DNA of 6,481 nt. Origin: Planctomycetaceae bacterium UBA4732 (GTDB lineage: Bacteria > Planctomycetota > Planctomycetia > Gemmatales > Gemmataceae). The stretch covers positions 1-6,481 of the forward strand of contig DHJA01000065.1 in assembly GCA_002404095.1 (NCBI GenBank). Direction: 5' to 3'. A program made the translations under genes and the position numbers. Of this stretch, positions 1 to 4,516 are shown piece after piece. Under the pieces are notes generated by a model. The model worked only from the letters and a program-made list of their open reading frames with translations, was not told the DNA's origin and made no database searches. The first letter of the stretch is position 1. Every line of letters starts with the position of its first letter.

Positions 1-120
1 ATGAACACAGATGAACACAGATGATGAGCAAGAGAGGAAAAACGCGATGTTATCCGGCAATCTTGACCCCTCTTTCCTTCTCATCAATATTCATCTGTGT
101 TCATCTGTGTTCATCTGTGG
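1..120. repeat. Inverted pair of ATGAACACAG 10-bp-period arrays
   Basis: Positions 1-24 hold two and a half tandem copies of ATGAACACAG. Positions 91-114 are the exact reverse complement of that 24-bp stretch, and 111-120 continue it as TCATCTGTGG. The sequence between also pairs partly: GATGAGCAAGAGAGG near 22-37 against the complement of CCTCTTTCCTTCTCATC near 69-85, with a few mismatches and a short bulge. The whole could fold as a hairpin of roughly 40 imperfect base pairs. It lies just downstream of the yidC stop codon, so it could end or stabilise the yidC transcript. No T-run of terminator type is obvious. Short reading frames across it give peptides such as FICVHLC, which are not genes. 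From memory, related 10-bp-period repeats occur near gene ends in many planctomycete and verrucomicrobial genomes; this was not checked. The left edge may be cut by the window. Confidence 0.8.
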
Positions 121-156
121 CCGCTTCTTTGCTTTCCGGAGAGCCTTTTAGCGGTG

Positions 157-2691
157 CTACTTCTTCTGCGCCTGTTCCAATACGTCTTCCCACCAGGCGC
201 GCAGGCGCTGCCACATCGAGCCGTCGTCGCCGGCTTTTCCGGCCTTGTCCTGCCTACGTTTACCGCGCTTGCCCTTGCCGCGCGGCTCCTCCTGGAAGAA
301 TCGCGACGAAAACGTCTCTTTCGGTCCCGTTGTCCCGTTAGGCGACTTGGGCGGCAGCAGCCGCGCCAACATCCCCGGCTTCACCTCGGGCGGCGGCGCC
401 CCCGGCTTCCGCTTAGGCAGCATCCGCCGTTCCACAAAACCCCATATACTGCTAGCGATGAAGTAGATACACAGGCCGGACGCCACCTTGTAAAACATGA
501 CGCCCATGAAGATCATCATATATTTCATCATCTTCTGCTGCTGTTCCTGCTGCTCGTCCGTCGGCGGCGGCATCGTCCACTTCTGCTGCACCAACATCAA
601 TGACACCGCCAGGATCGGCAGCACGTTCAGAAATGGCCCCAGGTAGCAAGGCCAGCCGTACCAGTCCGGCTGACTGATGAAGGGAATGGTATTGGACCAA
701 TAGAGCAGCATGTCGGGCGCCGCGAGATTAGGCATCCAATACGATGAAACCCCCGCCAGCCGGAAGTGAATGCTCTCCTGCAAGGAGTAATACAAGCCCA
801 TGAAGATCGGCATTTGCAACAATAGCATCCAGCAAGTGCCGAGCGGATTGATGCCGTGCTTGCGGTACAGCTCCATCTGCGCCGCACCCATTGCCTGCTT
901 GTCGTCGGGGAATTTCTCTTTGAGCTTCTTTAACTCCGGCGCCAACTCTTGCATACGCAGGCTCGTCATGGCCTGCTTACGACTGACGGGAAACATCACG
1001 CCGCGCACCATCAACGTCAGAATCATAATGCACACGATGTAGGGGATGCCGACGTAGTAGTGCAGCCCCCACAGCACGGTGTGCATAATGTTGGTGATCT
1101 GGATGAGCAAGTAACTGATGCGCAAAGGGCCGGTGATGTAGTTGCCGAACCAGTTGTTGGACTGGTAATCGGTCAACGTATCCAAGTTGAGGTCGTAAAG
1201 ATAATGATTGACCAGCTCCGGCCGCACCGCCTCGACGCCGCCCATCTGACTGAGCAACATGGTCTTTACGGGGCCGTTGTACAATAAATATTTGTGAACG
1301 ACCTCGCCGCCGGGTTTCAACTCAATCGGCTCCGTCGCCACGCGCACCGTCACGTCGTCTTCCCAGATCGGCTGCGTCTGAGCCTCGTCGAGCAGCTTAT
1401 GGGCGTATTCAGGATAGTCCTTCTCTCCTTCGTAGCCGCCGGTGGTGTAGACGACGGCGGTCTTTATGCCCTTTTGCAGTCCCTCAAAGTCTTTTTTCTC
1501 GTCTTCACGAATCCGAAATTTCTCAATCTTGTTGTTGTCGCTTCGGACTAGCTCAAAACTGTTGTGGACGAGGTCAACATTGCTGACGACGCCCTTGGCG
1601 ACGGCGGTTTCCAGCGTCGGCCGAGCGTGGGCCAGGAAGTCTTGCTTGTCCTGCTGGTTATCCACAGCGATGACGGATGCGAAGTACTGCACCACCACGC
1701 CGGCATAGCGCATGACATAGCCCTGCTGCCGGTCCACCGCATTGCCGCCTTCCCAGGACATCGTCTGGCGAAGGTCCTGCAAGTCGCGCGACACATAGCC
1801 GGTCTTGCTATCCACCTGACCGATTACCGAGTTGCGGAAGGTGTTGGTATACCACCGGCCCTCGACAGGAAGCCCGTGGAAGCCAGTCATCTGATAGCGG
1901 AACGGAAGGGTCTTGTCCGGGCCTAGACTGGCGTCCGCCAGCCGTTGGACCTTCACCTCCAAGCCAAGGTGATAATCGCCTTCCGTCAGGGAGTAGGTCT
2001 TGGCGACCTGGAAGCCTTGCACCTGCGGCGACCAGAAGGTCACCGACTGGCGTTCCCGGCCGTCTACGGTATCCGTCACGACCTCCGGTTCCGTCTTTTG
2101 GTCGGGGGCGCCTGTCCAATCGACCTTGCCCAAGGTCTCGTAGGGTTTGTCGTCGTCCTTTTTATTCACGTCGTAATGAAGGAGCAGGTTGGACGGGTTG
2201 TTGGGATCCTCGGGCACTATTTCATACGGCTTCGGTGAGCCGTTCAACAAGTTGACGGGGCGGCCCAGCGCGTCGGCTTGCTGGAACTTATTCAGCACCA
2301 CGCGCAGCACGGCCCCGCCGCGCGGGGTCAACGCGACGTTGAGGTGGAACTTCGAGTTGCGGGAGATGTCGCCAAGATACTTGTACTGCTCCCGCGACGG
2401 CAGCGGCTTTTCAGCGACGACCGGAGGCGGCGCTGCGACAGGCTCTTCCTCCGGCTTGGTCTCCGATGAGCGCTTGGCCTCGGCGCTCCACAGGGCGGCG
2501 GCCTGGGCGATGCCCTGTCCGAAACCGCCGTCGCATTGACTTAGCAGCGCCGCCGCCAGACGGGCTTCGACCGGCGCAGGCGAGGGCGGCGGCGGAAACA
2601 TCCAATACTTCAGGCCATACCAGGCGACGAGTAACAGCGCCATGGAGGCGACGAAAATAACGACCTTTTTTGTCTGTTGTTGCTGCTGCAT
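157..2691 (-). CDS. yidC: Membrane protein insertase YidC (Oxa1/Alb3 family)
   Basis: YidC inserts and folds inner-membrane proteins, alone or with SecYEG. The 844-residue product has an N-terminal membrane anchor at about 9-27, after a short MQQQQQTKK leader. A Pro/Ala/Glu-rich linker follows to about 105. A large periplasmic beta-rich domain runs from about 105 to 520, and the conserved five-helix insertase core follows, with membrane segments near 544-566, 616-637, 683-702 and 722-752. The core has the family hallmarks: MVRGVMFPVSRKQ, where Arg563 matches the hydrophilic-groove arginine (E. coli Arg366), and NPLGTCWMLLLQMPIFMGLYY, split here as residues 615-621 and 622-635. Residues 755-844 form a basic tail. 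The start is ATG at 2691, directly before the anchor; a longer TTG frame to 2811 would translate the palindromic spacer. No Shine-Dalgarno sequence is visible. It lies downstream of the phosphoesterase on the same strand, 147 bp away. The protein is longer than the E. coli one (548 aa), mainly in the periplasmic part and tail. Confidence 0.97.
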   Translation of the reverse strand: MQQQQQTKKVVIFVASMALLLVAWYGLKYWMFPPPPSPAPVEARLAAALLSQCDGGFGQGIAQAAALWSAEAKRSSETKPEEEPVAAPPPVVAEKPLPSREQYKYLGDISRNSKFHLNVALTPRGGAVLRVVLNKFQQADALGRPVNLLNGSPKPYEIVPEDPNNPSNLLLHYDVNKKDDDKPYETLGKVDWTGAPDQKTEPEVVTDTVDGRERQSVTFWSPQVQGFQVAKTYSLTEGDYHLGLEVKVQRLADASLGPDKTLPFRYQMTGFHGLPVEGRWYTNTFRNSVIGQVDSKTGYVSRDLQDLRQTMSWEGGNAVDRQQGYVMRYAGVVVQYFASVIAVDNQQDKQDFLAHARPTLETAVAKGVVSNVDLVHNSFELVRSDNNKIEKFRIREDEKKDFEGLQKGIKTAVVYTTGGYEGEKDYPEYAHKLLDEAQTQPIWEDDVTVRVATEPIELKPGGEVVHKYLLYNGPVKTMLLSQMGGVEAVRPELVNHYLYDLNLDTLTDYQSNNWFGNYITGPLRISYLLIQITNIMHTVLWGLHYYVGIPYIVCIMILTLMVRGVMFPVSRKQAMTSLRMQELAPELKKLKEKFPDDKQAMGAAQMELYRKHGINPLGTCWMLLLQMPIFMGLYYSLQESIHFRLAGVSSYWMPNLAAPDMLLYWSNTIPFISQPDWYGWPCYLGPFLNVLPILAVSLMLVQQKWTMPPPTDEQQEQQQKMMKYMMIFMGVMFYKVASGLCIYFIASSIWGFVERRMLPKRKPGAPPPEVKPGMLARLLPPKSPNGTTGPKETFSSRFFQEEPRGKGKRGKRRQDKAGKAGDDGSMWQRLRAWWEDVLEQAQKK
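160..429 (-). other. Basic C-terminal tail of YidC (residues 755-844)
   Basis: After the last membrane helix the YidC chain continues for 90 residues that are rich in Lys, Arg, Pro and Gly. The densest basic run is residues 804-819 (RGKGKRGKRRQDKAGK). A Trp-containing helix-like end follows (MWQRLRAWWEDVLEQ, 826-840). By the positive-inside rule and YidC topology this tail is cytoplasmic. Extended basic YidC tails have been reported to bind ribosomes, including that of the planctomycete Rhodopirellula baltica. The same role here is inferred from charge and position only. Confidence 0.75.
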
Positions 2692-2744
2692 TGAGACGCT
2701 AATCCAAGCTGGTAGTGTGCAAAGGGCGGGCGGCGATGGACAAT

Positions 2745-2839
2745 CCGACTCGCGGAGCGAGTCGGCCACCTTGAGAGTGGGCCGCTCGCTCCGCGAGCGG
2801 CATTCGCGCAACCGACTCGCGGAGCGAGTCGGCCACCTT
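2745..2839. repeat. Cluster of three short GC-rich palindromes in a gene spacer
   Basis: Three palindromes sit between the phosphoesterase and yidC. Copy 1 (2745-2765) has arms CCGACTCGC and GCGAGTCGG around loop GGA. Copy 3 (2812-2832) is identical. Each is followed by CCACCTT, so 2745-2772 and 2812-2839 are 28-bp exact direct repeats 67 bp apart. Copy 2 (2782-2800) has arms CCGCTCGC and GCGAGCGG around loop TCC, which is the same element family in the opposite orientation with a shortened arm. The last T of copy 3 is also the final base of the phosphoesterase stop codon. The stems are perfect, 8-9 bp and nearly all G/C-pairing, so they would fold in RNA from either strand. They resemble REP-type dispersed elements in size, with no transposase nearby. 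No T-tract follows, so simple intrinsic termination is not indicated. Confidence 0.85.
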
Positions 2840-3612
2840 CAACGGCCGTCGCGTAAACGGTCGCCCAAGAAGTTGTCTAACTCGGGGACGGCGTACACCT
2901 TCTTGATAGTAGTTTCGATGTCGTACTCAACACGACGGTAGCGAATGACGCCCGGCGACGGATTATCGTCGAGAAGAATGTAGCAGGCGCGCCAGTTGCC
3001 GTCGCGCGGTTGGCCGACGGAGCCGACGTTGCATAGCGTCTTACGGCCGTCGAGTCGGTGCTGGTGGTCGATCTCTTCGGGGCTGTGAAACTGGTAAACG
3101 TCGTCGGCCACCTGTTCGGTAAAGATGCCGGGGACGTGCGTATGCCCCTGGAAACAGTATTTCTCGACCAACGCGAAGATGCGTTCCATTTTGCGCTGGT
3201 TGTAGATGTCTTCGGGGAAGACGTATTCGTTGAGGGGATTGCGGGCGGAGCCGTGGACGAAAAGGAGGCCGTCCTCGCGGACGCTGCGCGGCCGCTCGGC
3301 CAGGAACTCCCAGCGGCGTTCCTTGGCTTGTCGGCCTTCGGTGACGGACTCCAATTGTTCGCGCGTCCAGAAGATGGCGCGTTCGGCGGGGCCGTTGAAG
3401 CCGTCGGGGTCGAACATGGCCCCTTGATCGTGATTGCCGAGGATCACGATCTTGCACTTCATCACGAGGTCGAGACACTCGCAGGGGTTGGGGCCGTAGC
3501 CCACGATGTCGCCGAGACAGTAAATCTCGGAAACGCCCTGCTGCTCAATGTCCTTGAGGACGGCCTGCAGCGCCTCGAAGTTACTGTGAATGTCGCTGAT
3601 GATCGCCTTCAC
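2839..3612 (-). CDS. Calcineurin-like metallophosphoesterase (YfcE/Metallophos_2 type)
   Basis: This is a 257-residue phosphoesterase with a two-metal active site. The ligand motifs appear in the expected order: SDIHSN (Asp7, His9), LGDIVGYGP (Asp35), LGNHDQ (Asn60, His61, Asp62), VHGS (His120) and GHTHVPG (His157, His159). The segment [11 protein letters not shown] near 194-204 is also typical of the Metallophos_2 group. No signal peptide or membrane span is seen, so it is probably cytoplasmic. The substrate cannot be told from sequence; this group includes phosphodiesterases and Ser/Thr phosphatase-like enzymes. GTG at 3612 is chosen as start because it opens directly on the first beta strand (KAIISDIHS) and is preceded by GGAGAG five bases away. 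The frame stays open upstream to a TTG at 3732, but that codon falls on a promoter -35 candidate and adds 40 residues with no recognisable domain. The stop codon touches a palindromic repeat. yidC follows on the same strand and may be co-transcribed. Confidence 0.93.
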   Translation of the reverse strand: MKAIISDIHSNFEALQAVLKDIEQQGVSEIYCLGDIVGYGPNPCECLDLVMKCKIVILGNHDQGAMFDPDGFNGPAERAIFWTREQLESVTEGRQAKERRWEFLAERPRSVREDGLLFVHGSARNPLNEYVFPEDIYNQRKMERIFALVEKYCFQGHTHVPGIFTEQVADDVYQFHSPEEIDHQHRLDGRKTLCNVGSVGQPRDGNWRACYILLDDNPSPGVIRYRRVEYDIETTIKKVYAVPELDNFLGDRLRDGR

Positions 3613-3617
3613 GCTGG

Positions 3618-3623
3618 CTCTCC
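3618..3623 (-). promoter_or_regulatory. Ribosome binding site for the phosphoesterase
   Basis: On the minus strand GGAGAG lies five bases before the GTG at 3612. This is a near-ideal Shine-Dalgarno match and spacing, and it settles the start in favour of the GTG over the upstream TTG. Confidence 0.7.
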
Positions 3624-3703
3624 GCGGGGCCACACCGAGTCCGTTCCCGACTGTACCTAGTCTCGTCGGCGCCGGCACGGCCAGCAACACCCCGATGAAC
3701 TGT

Positions 3704-3732
3704 AATGTAGGAAGTGTACCGCTTTGCTTCAA
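3704..3732 (-). promoter_or_regulatory. Candidate sigma-70-type promoter for phosphoesterase-yidC
   Basis: On the minus strand TTGAAG (3727-3732) and TACATT (3704-3709) are separated by exactly 17 bp. Each matches the housekeeping consensus (TTGACA, TATAAT) at four of six positions. A start of transcription near 3697 would give a leader of about 85 bases before the GTG at 3612. It is the best match seen by eye in this spacer. Planctomycete promoter consensus is not well fixed, so this remains a prediction. Confidence 0.4.
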
Positions 3733-3784
3733 AAGGTGTCAAGGGCCGGAAAGAGCGGGCGGATGTTCCCGCGCCGCATTTTCG

Positions 3785-3813
3785 TTGTGCGCGGGGCGTT
3801 TGCCGATTACAAT
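3785..3813 (+). promoter_or_regulatory. Candidate promoter for the sigma factor-kinase unit
   Basis: TTGTGC (3785-3790) and TACAAT (3808-3813) are 17 bp apart. The -10 box matches TATAAT at five of six positions; the -35 box is weak at three of six. The ATG of the sigma factor lies 47 bases beyond the -10 box. If the sigma factor were purely self-activated, a different promoter type might be expected; none could be recognised. Confidence 0.35.
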
Positions 3814-3860
3814 CCTCTCCGTAGTCCGAAGACTTCTATCGGCCCTTGGAATGCGCCCTC

Positions 3861-4427
3861 ATGGAATCCACTTCCTCCAGCCTGCTGCTACGGTTGCACC
3901 GGCCCGGCGAACAGGAAGCCTGGCGCCGCTTCATTGACCTGTACACCCCGCTCCTCTATTTCTGGGCTTGCCGCATGGGCCTGCGGTCGGCGGACGCCGC
4001 CGACCTCGTGCAGGATGTATTCGTCGCGCTCGTCCAGAAACTACCGCAGTTTACCTACGACCCCGCCAAAGGGTTCCGCGCCTGGCTGCGCACCGTGGCC
4101 GAGAACAGCTGGCGCAGCGCTTTGCGCAAGCAAGCTGCTGTTCCCCCGAACGCCGGTGACGCCGCCCTGGCCGATGCGGCTGCGCCGGACGGAACCGACG
4201 CCATTTGGGAGACGGAATATCGTGCTTGCCTGTTCGGGCGGGCGGTCCAGATTATGCGCCAGGATTTCGAGGAGAAGACCTGGAAGGCGTGCTGGGCGCT
4301 GGTCGTCGAGGGCAGGTCCGGGGCGGAAGTCGCGGCCGACCTGGGCATGTCGATCGATGCCGTTTATGCCGCTAAGGCGCGCGTCCTGCGCCGGCTGCGG
4401 CAGGAACTCGACGGCCTTCTTGACTGA
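3861..4427 (+). CDS. ECF-type RNA polymerase sigma factor (sigma-70 family)
   Basis: A 188-residue alternative sigma factor that should direct RNA polymerase to specific promoters. Region 2 covers about residues 8-90. It has the helix EAWRRFIDLYTPLLYFWACR, the strongly conserved core-binding/-10 segment DAADLVQDVFVALVQKLPQF (46-64), and FRAWLRTVAENSWR (72-85). An Ala/Asp-rich linker spans about 91-115. Region 4 covers about 125-185, with a helix-turn-helix near 152-178 (GRSGAEVAADLGMSIDAVYAAKARVLRRLR) for -35 recognition; these motifs are quoted in part. There is no region 1 or 3, as in the ECF class. ATG 3861 is chosen because MESTSSSLLLRL matches the usual N-terminus of planctomycete relatives; an in-frame TTG at 3846 would add five residues. 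No strong Shine-Dalgarno is seen. The kinase gene follows 89 bp downstream on the same strand and begins with an anti-sigma-like zinc motif, suggesting that it controls this factor. The regulon is unknown. Confidence 0.95.
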   Translation: MESTSSSLLLRLHRPGEQEAWRRFIDLYTPLLYFWACRMGLRSADAADLVQDVFVALVQKLPQFTYDPAKGFRAWLRTVAENSWRSALRKQAAVPPNAGDAALADAAAPDGTDAIWETEYRACLFGRAVQIMRQDFEEKTWKACWALVVEGRSGAEVAADLGMSIDAVYAAKARVLRRLRQELDGLLD

Positions 4428-4506
4428 ATCGGCGATTTTCGCGTCAGGTTTCGCATCGGGCCGCGTATCCTATTTCGACCGCTCACCAATCTCTGTGCTT
4501 GTTGAT

Positions 4507-4510
4507 GGAG
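4507..4510 (+). promoter_or_regulatory. Ribosome binding site deciding the kinase start
   Basis: GGAG ends six bases before the ATG at 4517. An in-frame ATG at 4505 overlaps this site and has no comparable signal before it, so 4517 is preferred. The difference is only four residues. Confidence 0.6.
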
Positions 4511-4516
4511 TCCGCC

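Larger units (their letters stand above)
3613..3860. other. Divergent intergenic regulatory region
   Basis: This 248-bp spacer separates the start of the phosphoesterase (minus strand) from the start of the sigma factor (plus strand), so both genes' control signals must lie here unless they come from further away. It contains a promoter candidate for each direction, annotated separately. It also has a weak hairpin at 3755-3772 (GCGGG and CCCGC arms with an 8-base loop) between the two promoters, which could be an operator but is short. No coding sequence is supported here; the open frames that cross it lack conserved content. Confidence 0.7.

Noticed and set aside
21..603. Plus-strand frames of 106 and 168 residues starting in the repeat at the left edge
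   Set aside because: Their starts are the ICVHLC-type translation of the 10-bp repeat and the rest is antisense to the yidC tail.
2692..2811. 40-residue N-terminal extension of YidC from a TTG at 2811
   Set aside because: It would translate the palindromic spacer, adds no signal or domain, and the ATG at 2691 lies directly before the membrane anchor as in the family.
2745..2839. CRISPR array
   Set aside because: Only two identical 28-bp copies, separated by a stretch that holds a related inverted copy, with no regular spacers and no cas genes. A REP-like palindrome cluster fits better.
2745..2839. Classical rho-independent terminators
   Set aside because: The stems are strong but no run of T follows any of them on either strand, so they are left as repeats.
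3058..3660. 200-residue plus-strand frame opposite the phosphoesterase
   Set aside because: It is antisense to a gene with all metal-binding motifs, with no recognisable domain and no ribosome binding site.
3613..3732. 40-residue N-terminal extension of the phosphoesterase from a TTG at 3732
   Set aside because: The TTG falls within the predicted -35 box, while the GTG at 3612 has a GGAGAG ribosome binding site and opens on the first conserved strand.
4428..4516. Separate promoter for the kinase gene
   Set aside because: The 89-bp spacer has an AT-richer patch (TATCCT near 4468-4473) but no partnered -35 box at suitable spacing, so co-transcription with the sigma factor is the simpler reading.
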